Origin: Halalkalibacter alkalisediminis
Lineage (GTDB): Bacteria; Bacillota; Bacilli; Bacillales; Bacillaceae_D
Length of the DNA stretch: 64,000 nucleotides
Assembly: GCF_028610705.1 (NCBI RefSeq)
Contig: NZ_JAQQWT010000010.1
Coordinates: 1-64,000 of the forward strand
Direction: 5' to 3'
The notes beneath the pieces were generated by a model that was not told the DNA's origin, did no database searches, and was given only the letters and a program-made list of their open reading frames with translations. The position numbers and the translations under genes were made by a program. This document shows positions 17,913-25,723 of the stretch, in pieces (position 1 is the first letter of the stretch; the number at the start of each line of letters is the position of its first letter).

Positions 17913-17969
17913 GAGGTTGATTAAAAGGTTATAAGTCAGAAGCTCTGACACAACCTTTTAATCAACCTC
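17913..17969. terminator. Nested hairpin between nsrR and the PPOX gene
   Basis: GAGGTTGATTAAAAGGTT and AACCTTTTAATCAACCTC form a perfect 18-bp stem. An inner hairpin, GTCAGA-AGC-TCTGAC, sits in the loop. It lies between convergent genes and ends at the stop of the leftward gene, so it can terminate both transcripts. Confidence 0.8.
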
Positions 17970-18575
17970 CTAGGATTTCATTTTAGAGTCTATTTTACTT
18001 TGTTTCACTTTAAAAAAGTCTCCTCCTGTACTTTGAACTTTTTTACTTTTATCCTTTTTTTCTAGTAAGGGGATATGCTTTGAACAATGAATAAAAGCCT
18101 CTTCTACCTCGATCACAACCCACCGCTCTGCTCTCTTGCCTTCCTTGATCTCAATATCCAGAATGTCTTCTTTTGGAAGATTCAGCGTATCTAATTCTTT
18201 ATTTTCACAAATATATGCTTTTCCATTAACGTGTAATCCTACTCTACTTTCGAAAAAATCAATAAACATAAGGCCGATATGTGGGTTTTCGGTTATATTC
18301 CCCATACTCGCCATCACACCGTTTCCACGGTATTCAGGATACATCACTGTGGAATTATTAACCACTCTAACAAAACCGGGTGAACCAGCACGAAAAGAAG
18401 AGTCGCAATGACCATGCCGATCGGAAGTAGAGATAAAAACCATTTCCTGATTGCTAATAAATTCTTTCATAGTTGGATTCAAGCAATCTAACATCTGATT
18501 GTTATAAAAGGCTGCTGCTCTTTTGGAAGTGTTATACTTTTCCTGAAGCATTTGTTCTCCTGAATGTTTAGGCAT
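17970..18575 (-). CDS. Pyridoxamine-5'-phosphate-oxidase-family flavoprotein
   Basis: About 201 residues with a PNPOx-like split barrel: EFISNQEMVFISTSDRHG, the FMN-binding SSFRAGSPGFV, YPEYRGNGVMASMGNI, then NPHIGLMFIDF and LHVNGKAYI. These FMN or F420-type proteins reduce small molecules or act in redox protection. The C-terminal tail (about 170-201) is Lys/Ser-rich. The ATG at 18575 is preferred because AAGGGGG is seven bases upstream; the GTG at 18584 overlaps that site. It converges on nsrR, but no functional link is shown. Confidence 0.8.
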   Translation of the reverse strand: MPKHSGEQMLQEKYNTSKRAAAFYNNQMLDCLNPTMKEFISNQEMVFISTSDRHGHCDSSFRAGSPGFVRVVNNSTVMYPEYRGNGVMASMGNITENPHIGLMFIDFFESRVGLHVNGKAYICENKELDTLNLPKEDILDIEIKEGKRAERWVVIEVEEAFIHCSKHIPLLEKKDKSKKVQSTGGDFFKVKQSKIDSKMKS

Positions 18576-18912
18576 GGTATTCACCCCCTTTTCATTACCT
18601 AAATAACTGAAACAAATTAGTCCCCCTTATTTTAACTGAAAATTCGCTCTTATAATTGCTATCTGTTAGTTTTTCTCACATTGTATGTTTAATCATTCAT
18701 TTCTTATCTTTAAAAGACATGTTTAATAAAGGAATTACTCCCTTCAGAGTAAATAACCTTTTAGGCTTATAATCATCAACGGTTAGCGTGGCATTTCCAC
18801 TTAAAATAAACATGCAATTCTAAATGACCCTTCTGATTCATGCTCTCGTTACATACTGGACGAAAAGAGGCTACCACTTGTAGTGTTAGCCTCCTCCATT
18901 GATACAAAGCAC
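18576..18912. other. Intergenic region with a possible remnant
   Basis: The minus strand around 18700-18810 reads FILSGNATLTVDDYKPKRLF followed by a stop, which resembles a fragment of a small beta-barrel (cupin-like) protein, but there is no start or RBS. At 18869-18895 GAGGCTA and TAGCCTC flank a hairpin that likely terminates the DUF1450 gene. Confidence 0.35.
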
Positions 18913-19143
18913 TTAAACCGTTTGCTTCAATATTCGTTTGTGCAATTTATAATATAGATCTTCACTCGATTCACTTTTAACGACTTTTCCATCAACTAAT
19001 GAAAAGGGACACGCTTTACATGTTTTACATTTCCCTAGGCATCCTTTACGCTTAATTTTTAAATCCGGATAAGATGATTTAAGGGATTTATATGCTTTTT
19101 TTGTTTTAAATTCGTTTTCTTTACAAAAATAAATCTTATCCAT
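18913..19143 (-). CDS. DUF1450-family Cys-rich small protein, iron-regulated
   Basis: A 76-residue protein with the Cys pattern GCLGKCKTCKACPFSLVDGK, characteristic of DUF1450 proteins (YuzB relatives), which resemble thioredoxin-fold [2Fe-2S] ferredoxins. An additional Cys near residue 7 (YFCKE) completes a likely four-Cys set. It is cytoplasmic. A good Fur box lies just upstream, so the gene is probably expressed during iron limitation. Function is unknown; a redox or Fe-S role is an inference from the cysteines and Fur site. Confidence 0.7.
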   Translation of the reverse strand: MDKIYFCKENEFKTKKAYKSLKSSYPDLKIKRKGCLGKCKTCKACPFSLVDGKVVKSESSEDLYYKLHKRILKQTV

Positions 19144-19165
19144 TTATTTGCACCTCATACCAATT

Positions 19166-19184
19166 GATAATTATAATCATTTTC
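19166..19184 (-). promoter_or_regulatory. Fur box
   Basis: GAAAATGATTATAATTATC on the minus strand matches the 19-bp Fur consensus GATAATGATAATCATTATC at 16 positions by eye. It lies 23-41 bases before the ATG of the DUF1450 gene and contains a TATAAT that could be the -10 box. Confidence 0.65.
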
Positions 19185-19228
19185 ATTACAATCATACCAA
19201 ATTTATAGGTGCTCGTATACTAGAAAGT

Positions 19229-19984
19229 TCAATAATCTGAAAGTTCATGAGAATTACATTTACTTTTTCTCTTTTTTAGAACTTGACGGTATTGATTATA
19301 AAGTATTTTTCGATTTTTCTTAGCCTGTACATTTATTACAAAGAACGTCTGTCTTTTTTTCTGATCTAATAACCAAGCAGAGCCCTGAGAAGATGTTTTC
19401 TTTTCCTTAACATACTTATAATTAATTATTTTCACCCAATCACTTGAACGCATACCCATTTGGTATTTGGACATAGGTTTTTTGACTACAATACCTTCTA
19501 ACCCATATTCTTTTACAATATCGAAATACATTTGCGAGTTGCCTTCAACCCACTGAGAAGTCACAACTGTAATGTCATCCGTTGGAATCGTTTGATCTAA
19601 CAATGTCTTGCGCTTTAAGAGTGGTAATTGAGTAACTCGTTTACCCTTATAGTACAAAATATCAAAAGCTACATACTGAATAGCTACATCTGTTAGTACT
19701 TGTTTAGACTTTAATCTATTCATTAATAGATCGTAGTTCGGTTTACACTCTCGGTCTGGTGCAATTAATTCCCCGTCTAAAACAATCCCTTTAGGTAGCT
19801 GAACCTCTAATATTTCTGGGAATAAATGAGTTACATCTTGGTTGTGCTTCGTGAATAATTTAATTTCCCCATTAAGGTTGCTGTAGATTAATCGAATTCC
19901 GTCTAACTTCAATTCAGTAATCACATTCGCATAATCTTCTGGTGGGGAAATCACCTCTTTTACTAACATTGGGGAAATAAGCAT
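19229..19984 (-). CDS. ATP-dependent DNA ligase (LigB/LigD-like), small
   Basis: A 251-residue ligase adenylation domain: motif I ELKLDGIR (Lys26 forms the AMP adduct), motif III region VLDGELIAP, motif IV EGIVVKKP and motif V DWVKIINYK. These enzymes seal nicks using ATP, and in bacilli act in repair or non-homologous end joining with Ku. After motif V (from about residue 190) the sequence is Lys/Gln-rich and does not resemble a normal OB domain; it may be shortened or divergent. No ku gene is in the window. The ATG is preceded by a weak GGTGATTTC-type site. Confidence 0.82.
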   Translation of the reverse strand: MLISPMLVKEVISPPEDYANVITELKLDGIRLIYSNLNGEIKLFTKHNQDVTHLFPEILEVQLPKGIVLDGELIAPDRECKPNYDLLMNRLKSKQVLTDVAIQYVAFDILYYKGKRVTQLPLLKRKTLLDQTIPTDDITVVTSQWVEGNSQMYFDIVKEYGLEGIVVKKPMSKYQMGMRSSDWVKIINYKYVKEKKTSSQGSAWLLDQKKRQTFFVINVQAKKNRKILYNQYRQVLKKRKSKCNSHELSDY

Positions 19985-20158
19985 GAAATCACCTCACCCC
20001 TCATCATACACGGGACTGCTAAAATGATCATTAGTGTTTTATTGGCAGTAAATCATTGATCGAACCTGTCATTTTGTTTAGCTCTTCTATTATCTTAATG
20101 AATAATCGTATGAATCTACATCCATCCTAATACTACTTAACTTAAGGGGGATACGCTT

Positions 20159-20422
20159 TTGAAATTTATAGACGATTTATATCATCTATATAAAGATCAT
20201 TTAACGGGTGACGAAGAAGATGCACTCATTATTATTGATGGAATTGTTCGCGATTTCAGTGATGAGGATATTAAAAAATTAATATCTGAGCTTCCAACTA
20301 AAGAACAGTTTGAAATGCTCTCCCTTTATTTATACGAGAAATTCCGTCTAAAAATAGCCAATGAAGGAATTGGACAAACTCTTAATCGAGATGATCAAGA
20401 TGATGGTAAACTCTTTCACTAG
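20159..20422 (+). CDS. DUF6154-like small acidic protein
   Basis: An 87-residue acidic helical protein starting at a TTG (20159) with AAGGGGG nine bases upstream. The opening MKFIDDLYHLYKDHLTGDEED resembles the DUF6154 family of small Bacillus proteins of unknown function; I make this match from memory. There is no membrane segment or Cys. It stands alone between the ligase and chrA. Confidence 0.6.
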   Translation: MKFIDDLYHLYKDHLTGDEEDALIIIDGIVRDFSDEDIKKLISELPTKEQFEMLSLYLYEKFRLKIANEGIGQTLNRDDQDDGKLFH

Positions 20423-20741
20423 TAGTCCAGTTATCAAAAGACCACTAGTGGCTACACAACATAACACCGAAATGGCGATAGGGGCAATTGCCCCACCTCC
20501 TTAGTTTTGGAAGGTTAAATCCCCAAAGTAAATCTTTTACTGGTTCTCTAAAAACACATCTTCACAATCTATATACCTTACATCCATTAAAACAGTATAC
20601 ATATACACTGTTTATCTCTACTTTTTTGAGTTAATCTCTTTTTTATTTTATTTGTAAATTCTCCCCACTTGCATTGAACGTTACTTGATCTTTTGTTACT
20701 CTTACATTATTAACATACATAATTAAATAGGGTGGGAAAAT
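20423..20741. other. Leader region of chrA with small palindromes
   Basis: No gene is found. Palindromes include CCACTAGTGG (20443-20452), GGGGCAATTGCCCC (20481-20494) and a near-palindrome ACAGTATACATATACACTGT (20592-20611). The last is a candidate operator about 130 bases before chrA. The GC-rich palindrome may terminate the gene ending at 20422. Confidence 0.45.
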
Positions 20742-21935
20742 ATGGGCAGTCTTTTTCAATCGAAATTAAAGTTATTACTAGAAATTTTTCTCGTTTCAAC
20801 GAGACTAGGATTCACTTCTTTTGGTGGCCCAGTTGCACATTTAGGGTATTTTCATGAGGAGTACATTCGTAAACGTAAATGGATGGACGAAAAAGGTTAC
20901 GCTGATTTAGTGGCCTTATGTCAGTTCTTACCTGGTCCGGCAAGCAGTCAAGTTGGGATCGGTATCGGAGTTATGAGAGCGGGAGTTTTAGGAGGAATCA
21001 TTTCATTTCTTGGTTTTACTTTTCCATCCGTCGTTGTCCTTATCATCTTTGCATTGCTCTTACAAACCTTTGGTTTCTCTGATGCCGGTTGGATACATGG
21101 ATTAAAATTAGTAGCAGTCGCTGTTGTCGCTCATGCGATTTTAGGAATGGCTAAAAATTTAACGCCTGATGTTCAAAGGAAAACAATTGCCTTATTAGCT
21201 GTTGTGGTTACTTTACTTTGGCAGACAGCCTTTTCACAAGTCATTGTTATTTTAGTAGCTGGATTAGGGGGGTTTTTCCTTTATCGACAATTGACAACCA
21301 ATGATCCAGTCGATACAACCACCTTTCCCCTATCACGACGCTTCGCTATTGTATGTTTATTCTTATTTTTTGGTTTACTTTTTGCTTTACCTTTAATAAG
21401 AGAAGCTACGACTTCAAACTGGGTAGCTCTGTTTGACAGTTTCTATCGTGCTGGTTCTCTCGTTTTTGGCGGCGGTCATGTTGTTTTACCTTTACTTGAA
21501 CGAGAATTTGTTCCTACTGGCTTGTTAAGTGAAGAACAGTTCCTTGCTGGTTATGGAGCTACTCAAGCAGTACCGGGCCCTTTATTTACCTTTGCAGCTT
21601 ACATTGGCGCTATCATGTACGGCTGGCAAGGTGGCCTTATCGCAACCATTTCCATCTTCTTACCTGCGTTTCTTCTCATACTAGGGACCTTGCCTTTTTG
21701 GAATTCCTTACGACAAAATGATCAAATTCGAGCAGCATTAATGGGTGTGAATGCTGCTGTAGTGGGAATTTTAATCTCGGCCCTTTATTACCCTATTTGG
21801 ACTAGTGCTGTTTTAACAACTCTTGATTTTGCTTTTGTAGCTATTTTGTTTAGTTTACTAGTATTCTGGAAATTCCCCTCTTGGTTAATTGTATTATTTG
21901 GAGCTATCGGTGGACTTTTACTTTCATTTCTCTAA
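20742..21935 (+). CDS. chrA: Chromate transporter ChrA
   Basis: A 397-residue long-chain ChrA, two homologous CHR domains in one polypeptide. Domain 1 has FTSFGGPVAHLGYFHEEY and LPGPASSQVGIGIG; domain 2 has the matching RAGSLVFGGGHVVLP and ATQAVPGPLFTFAAYIGA. ChrA exports chromate through the cytoplasmic membrane by proton-driven antiport. About ten membrane segments are visible. The ATG follows GGGTGGG. No ChrB-type regulator is adjacent. A terminator follows at once, so the gene is monocistronic. Confidence 0.93.
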   Translation: MGSLFQSKLKLLLEIFLVSTRLGFTSFGGPVAHLGYFHEEYIRKRKWMDEKGYADLVALCQFLPGPASSQVGIGIGVMRAGVLGGIISFLGFTFPSVVVLIIFALLLQTFGFSDAGWIHGLKLVAVAVVAHAILGMAKNLTPDVQRKTIALLAVVVTLLWQTAFSQVIVILVAGLGGFFLYRQLTTNDPVDTTTFPLSRRFAIVCLFLFFGLLFALPLIREATTSNWVALFDSFYRAGSLVFGGGHVVLPLLEREFVPTGLLSEEQFLAGYGATQAVPGPLFTFAAYIGAIMYGWQGGLIATISIFLPAFLLILGTLPFWNSLRQNDQIRAALMGVNAAVVGILISALYYPIWTSAVLTTLDFAFVAILFSLLVFWKFPSWLIVLFGAIGGLLLSFL

Positions 21936-21955
21936 TACCATATGTATAAGCACGA

Positions 21956-21983
21956 ACACTACGGATTCTCCGTAGTGTTTTTT
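21956..21983 (+). terminator. chrA terminator
   Basis: ACACTACGGA and TCCGTAGTGT pair around TTC, followed by TTTTT. Confidence 0.9.
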
Positions 21984-22067
21984 AACATTTTGAATCTTAA
22001 TGATTTTTACGTTGTTACTTTTTTAAAAAAACCTGCGTTAAATAGAAAACAGATTAGGAGGGTTCAC

Positions 22068-22199
22068 ATGAAGGAAGAATTCATTCATTTCTTTGAAAAA
22101 GCTCTAAACAGAGAACTAAGTGAGCTTGAACTAAAAGTGATAATAAATATGGTGAACCAGCAAGAAGCATTGAATTCTCCTGTTTCTAATAGTACGTGA
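22068..22199 (+). CDS. Small hypothetical protein, 43 residues
   Basis: The ATG at 22068 follows a strong TAGGAGGG site. The peptide starts MKEEFIHFFEKALNRELSEL and is helical with regular hydrophobic spacing (LELKVIINMVNQ). No family is recognised. A terminator directly after the stop supports an independent short transcript. Confidence 0.6.
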   Translation: MKEEFIHFFEKALNRELSELELKVIINMVNQQEALNSPVSNST

Positions 22200-22207
22200 C
22201 AACATTT

Positions 22208-22239
22208 GCTCTTAGTGATTAGATCACTAAGAGCTTTTA
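22208..22239 (+). terminator. Terminator of the 43-residue gene
   Basis: GCTCTTAGTGAT and ATCACTAAGAGC form a perfect stem around TAG, followed by TTTTA. Confidence 0.9.
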
Positions 22240-22400
22240 TTAATACCACGCGCTTCACCTCTTATGCCACACGGTTAACCTAATAAATCTATTAACCTCC
22301 GTTCGTTAAGTAGAATTTAAAGCAGCTTCTGCCCCTTTCATTCACGCATGTTTGTCCCGTTACGTATGATGAGTCGAGAATGTTTTGAGGTGGTGAATAA

Positions 22401-23618
22401 ATGAATAAGAAAAATCTATCATTATGGTTGCTTGGTTTTGTCTCCCTCCTGTTTATCTTCACTCTCACTTTCTGTAGTCAATCCAATACGTCAGAACCTT
22501 CTACAGCTTTAGCTGATTCTACTGAAGAAACTAGCAATGAAGACAGCACAAACGACAATCATGATTCGAGGAAAAATAAAAACAGTCTTATAAACAATAA
22601 CATTGATAACACCATAAAAAGTTCCTCTGATGAAGCTGATATTCATAATAATATAGAGAATCACATTGAATCGAATCAAGCAGATGTCAATAATTCTGTT
22701 GATAATACTATGAATAGTCATGGTGGTCAAATCAATAATTCAATTGGCAATTTGATCGAAGTTGAAGATGGAAATGTAAAGAATTTCATAAACAATCATG
22801 TAAATAGTGGAGAAAATAATACCATTGATAATAGTGTTACAAATCACATTGACGTCAATATCGGGTTAAATGTGACTAATAATATTACCAATGATATTAC
22901 AGCTACGAGCAATGGAACAGCCAATGAAGAGAATAACAATGGTGAAAATGGAAGCAGTGACGAAGAAACACCTGAAACCGTATGGGGAGTTGATTCTGCT
23001 AGCTTAACAACAAACGAACTGCTCGCTTGTGTTCGTGCCAATTTCGGAGACCCAGAAGTATGGGGACGATATCTAGGTACAAATGAAGGAGTTTCCTATG
23101 GTTTAACGGAAAACGAAACTGATTTACTACATTCAAACGATATTCAAATTCTTGTTATTTGGAATCACTTTACAGATGGAACAGGGTATGAAAATGGTGA
23201 AAATGAAGCTACGGCAGCTGTTGAGACGGCTAGAGAGTTAGGAATACCTGAAGGAGTCGCTTTGTTTGCCAATGTCGAACCAATTTACCCAATCGATTCT
23301 GCTTTTATTCAGGCATGGCACGATGTGATGTCTGAATCTGAGTTTAGTTCTGGTATCTATGGAATATTTGACCCTAGCGAAGAATTGTATGTAGCCTTTG
23401 AAGAGGCTGCAATTGAAGATCCAAGTATTTTGGATGAGATGTACGTTTGGACAGCAGCTCCTAATGAAGGAATTACAACAGAAGCAAACGCCCCAGAAAA
23501 CAATCCTGAATACCCAGACGGAGCATTACTTGCTGGCTGGCAGTATGGAATAGATGCGGAGACTTGTAACTTTGATACAAATCTTTTTGATGGTCAAGTG
23601 CTTGACGTCCTGTGGTAA
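22401..23618 (+). CDS. Exported protein: Asn-rich 15-residue repeats plus a DUF1906-like glycosidase-type domain
   Basis: A 405-residue protein. Residues 7-25 form a signal-anchor ending TFCSQ, which is not a standard lipobox. A Ser/Thr/Asp/Asn-rich linker follows, then six or seven degenerate repeats (about residues 64-170) with the pattern (I/V)NN-x-(I/V)-x-N-x-(I/V), spaced exactly 15 residues at 81, 96, 111 and 126. An acidic linker leads to a C-terminal domain (194-405): WGVDSASLTTNELLACV, GRYLGT, VALFANVEP and LAGWQYGIDA. That domain resembles the Rv2525c-like/DUF1906 TIM-barrel family related to peptidoglycan hydrolases. The ATG has GAGGTGG upstream. The repeat stalk probably displays the domain on the cell or spore surface. 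Confidence 0.75.
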   Translation: MNKKNLSLWLLGFVSLLFIFTLTFCSQSNTSEPSTALADSTEETSNEDSTNDNHDSRKNKNSLINNNIDNTIKSSSDEADIHNNIENHIESNQADVNNSVDNTMNSHGGQINNSIGNLIEVEDGNVKNFINNHVNSGENNTIDNSVTNHIDVNIGLNVTNNITNDITATSNGTANEENNNGENGSSDEETPETVWGVDSASLTTNELLACVRANFGDPEVWGRYLGTNEGVSYGLTENETDLLHSNDIQILVIWNHFTDGTGYENGENEATAAVETARELGIPEGVALFANVEPIYPIDSAFIQAWHDVMSESEFSSGIYGIFDPSEELYVAFEEAAIEDPSILDEMYVWTAAPNEGITTEANAPENNPEYPDGALLAGWQYGIDAETCNFDTNLFDGQVLDVLW

Positions 23619-23624
23619 AACGTG

Positions 23625-23665
23625 AGGTGAAAGTAAGGATTCCTTTTCTTATTTTCACCTTTTCC
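23625..23665 (+). terminator. Terminator after the repeat protein
   Basis: GAGGTGAAA(GTAAG) and (CTTAT)TTTCACCTTTT pair closely around ATTCCTTTT just after the stop codon. Confidence 0.65.
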
Positions 23666-23723
23666 ACTTACTTGTAATGTATACTTATTTAAAGTTATTA
23701 TAATTAAGTATTGATTTTTCTTT

Positions 23724-23742
23724 GATAAGTGTTATCATTATC
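23724..23742. promoter_or_regulatory. Fur/PerR-like box
   Basis: GATAAGTGTTATCATTATC matches the Fur consensus at 15 of 19 positions by eye. It is about 190 bases before a Fur-family regulator gene, so it may belong to an upstream promoter of that gene. Confidence 0.4.
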
Positions 23743-23874
23743 CATAAGTAAAACAAGTTGGCGTGTTCGTTTGAAAGTTATTATACAGTCTATTTTCGTA
23801 CATGCTGCTTTTTTTTACTACACCATCTTTTCTCATCTTGATTTTATTTTATTCTCAACTCTCAATTCTCAATG

Positions 23875-23906
23875 ATTAGGTATCAGTTAATAATCTGATA
23901 CCTAAT
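23875..23906 (+). promoter_or_regulatory. Inverted repeat before the Fur-family gene
   Basis: ATTAGGTATCAG and CTGATACCTAAT are perfect 12-bp arms around TTAATAAT. The element ends 26 bases before the ATG at 23933. There is no T-tract to suggest a terminator. Candidate operator or leader hairpin for autoregulation. Confidence 0.6.
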
Positions 23907-23932
23907 ACAAATTATTAAAAGAGGGTCTTTGT

Positions 23933-24343
23933 ATGCAGGATCAAGCAATAGTAGAACTCACCCCTTATTTAAAGGAACGTGGATTAAGAATTACCCCACA
24001 ACGAATTAGCATTTTAAAAGTAATCATTGCTTTAAAAACACATGTAACGGTGGATGAAATACATAAAAAACTACCAAATATGAGTTTAGCAACTATTTAT
24101 AGTAACGTTAAACTTTTTGTTAATTTGCGTATCTTAAGTGAACTTCCATACGGAAATGGGCTAAGCAAGTATGAATTATTTCAGACTACTCATTACCATG
24201 TGATTTGTTCTAAGTGTGGAAAAATTAAAGATTTTAACTATCCCATACTTAAAGAAGTCGAGTATCTTGGCTCTAATCTCACACAATATAAAATTCATAG
24301 TCATCAATTAGAATTCTATGGATTATGCAAAATTTGTCAATAA
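23933..24343 (+). CDS. Fur-family metalloregulator, PerR-like
   Basis: A 136-residue Fur-family regulator. The winged helix contains RITPQRISILK and NMSLATIYSNVK. Two CxxC pairs (Cys92/Cys95 and Cys132/Cys135) form the structural zinc site. Against B. subtilis PerR, the regulatory-metal ligands His37, His87 (PerR His91), His89 (His93) and Asp100 (Asp104) are kept, but the position of PerR Asp85 is Glu81. PerR-type proteins sense peroxide by iron-catalysed His oxidation, and this Glu could change metal preference or sensitivity. The gene precedes a hemH remnant, echoing the perR/heme association. A perfect inverted repeat lies just upstream. Confidence 0.85.
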   Translation: MQDQAIVELTPYLKERGLRITPQRISILKVIIALKTHVTVDEIHKKLPNMSLATIYSNVKLFVNLRILSELPYGNGLSKYELFQTTHYHVICSKCGKIKDFNYPILKEVEYLGSNLTQYKIHSHQLEFYGLCKICQ

Positions 24344-24796
24344 CAGCAGAGGTGAAGACAGACTTCAGTATAGAAGTATACAATCGACGTGCCCAAAAAG
24401 TTGCTGAAGAATTAGGTGGATTAGAGATTCATTCAATCCATGATTGGTATCAAGAAAAGGGATTTATTCAATATTGGTCAGACCAAATTTCTAAGATACT
24501 GCTTGAACTTAATAAAGAGGAACTAGAGAGTACTGTGGTGATTTGCTCAGCTCATAGTCTTCCTGAAAAAATCCTTGAGTATTCTGATCCCTATCCAGAT
24601 CAATGTACCTTTAGGATTTGTTTCCGATCATTTAGAGGTGCTCTATGACAATGACTATGAATGTAAAATAGTTACAGATGAACTAAAGGCGAACTACTAC
24701 CGCCCCTCTATGCCTAACATTGACTCTAAATTTATAAATACTCTTGCCAATGTGGTATTGCGAGAAGTTATGACTATTAAACATAAGAGGAGTTAA
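24344..24796 (+). pseudogene. hemH: Ferrochelatase HemH, degraded
   Basis: Two open pieces match coproporphyrin ferrochelatase: VYNRRAQKVAEELGGLEIHS to VVICSAHSLPEKILEYSDPYPDQ, with the conserved SAHSLP motif, and GFVSDHLEVLYDNDYECK to YYRPSMPNIDSKFINTLANVV, with the DHLEVLYD motif. The first half of the enzyme (about 130 residues including the substrate-binding N-lobe) and about 45 residues between the motifs are missing, and the frame changes near 24600. A deletion relic; an intact hemH presumably exists elsewhere in the genome. Confidence 0.85.
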
Positions 24797-24801
24797 TCAA
24801 T

Positions 24802-24915
24802 TTGAAAAAACATTTAATTTGTTCTCAATGCCAATCAGAAATCAAACATTTAAAGCACAGTACCATTTGTAACTGTGGGATTAAATTTAAAACAATCAAA
24901 TCACTTGCCAGTTAA
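24802..24915 (+). CDS. 37-residue zinc-ribbon-like peptide
   Basis: A TTG start at 24802 follows AGAGGAG at eight bases. The peptide opens MKKHLICSQCQSEIKHLKHS and continues ...TICNCGIKFKTIKSLAS; four cysteines (7, 10, 23, 25) form a CxxC/CxC pair suited to one zinc ion. It lies six bases after the hemH remnant stop. No family is recognised. The good ribosome-binding site and Cys spacing are the support. Confidence 0.5.
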   Translation: MKKHLICSQCQSEIKHLKHSTICNCGIKFKTIKSLAS

Positions 24916-24933
24916 ACTTCAACAAATGAAAAC

Positions 24934-25422
24934 TTATTCGTTTTCATTTGTTTTTTTGTCCGACATACCTTCCAACTGCCTTACAAGACCAATTGTTGCT
25001 CTCACTAACCAAAATGTTAAGGATACGGAAATGAACGTATACGCATCCTTCCATTTTCTATATTTAATTAATTTGGTGTATCTCTCTGCAAAATGCTCTA
25101 ATAAGGTCATCGGAACACTGAAGAGAAACACCTTAAAGAAGATTCCAACTAGGGTCGAGCGATATGTAATCTGATTATAAAGAACACAAATCATTGGAAA
25201 AAGTAAGCAATCAAATAATATATGTGCTTTGAAATAGTTGGGCAACAACCGAATTGGGTAGTTAATTCTTTTTTTAGATACAACTATAGAATCAAGAAAC
25301 AATGAGTAAAACGCTTTTAAAAAGAAAACTAGCACCCAATCCTTCACAGGTCTTTTATACATAAATGGCAACAAAAGAAAACCAACTACCGTTAACATTT
25401 TCAATATTAATCGTTCAGTCAT
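24934..25422 (-). CDS. CBO0543-family membrane protein
   Basis: About 162 residues with four hydrophobic segments and the family's typical KDWVLVFFLKAFYSLFLDS, VSKKRINYPIRLLP and FDCLLFPMICVLYNQ stretches. The function of CBO0543 proteins is unknown; they are common in spore-forming Firmicutes, often in several copies. The ATG at 25422 follows AGGGGTG. A second gene of this family, split by an IS element, is found at 46-48 kb. Confidence 0.8.
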   Translation of the reverse strand: MTERLILKMLTVVGFLLLPFMYKRPVKDWVLVFFLKAFYSLFLDSIVVSKKRINYPIRLLPNYFKAHILFDCLLFPMICVLYNQITYRSTLVGIFFKVFLFSVPMTLLEHFAERYTKLIKYRKWKDAYTFISVSLTFWLVRATIGLVRQLEGMSDKKTNENE

Positions 25423-25612
25423 AACAAACACCCCTCTTATATTTAAAGTGTTTGTTTTTTTTATTTTTTTATTAACACTCAATTTTATTTGTATGCCTTA
25501 GAAGACTTAATCCCTACTACATCTTAAGTTCTAGTTGATTTCCATTTGTAGCATGAAGATTATTCCAACGATTCATAATATCCTTTTACTATAAGAGTTT
25601 GGAGGCATTCAA

Positions 25613-25723
25613 ATGACAATTCATTTTGTGTTTTTTACTATCACAGTAAAAAAAAGAATTTACAAAACTGAGCAACTACAGGCGATATTCACAGACGAAC
25701 ATAAAAGGAAGTATTGGTCTTAA
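25613..25723 (+). CDS. YrzI-family small protein, 36 residues
   Basis: The ATG at 25613 has GGAGG nine bases upstream. The peptide MTIHFVFFTITVKKRIYKTE shows the YrzI pattern of a short hydrophobic strand followed by KKR and a helical charged tail. YrzI family members are tiny proteins of unknown role in Bacillus. Its end overlaps a long inverted repeat that encloses a terminator. Confidence 0.7.
   Translation: MTIHFVFFTITVKKRIYKTEQLQAIFTDEHKRKYWS

Noticed and set aside
20423-20520. A fluoride, guanidine or other riboswitch before chrA, suggested by GGCGATAGGGGCAATTGCCCC-type bases
   Set aside because: The conserved loops and pseudoknot partners of those classes could not be found; only simple palindromes remain.
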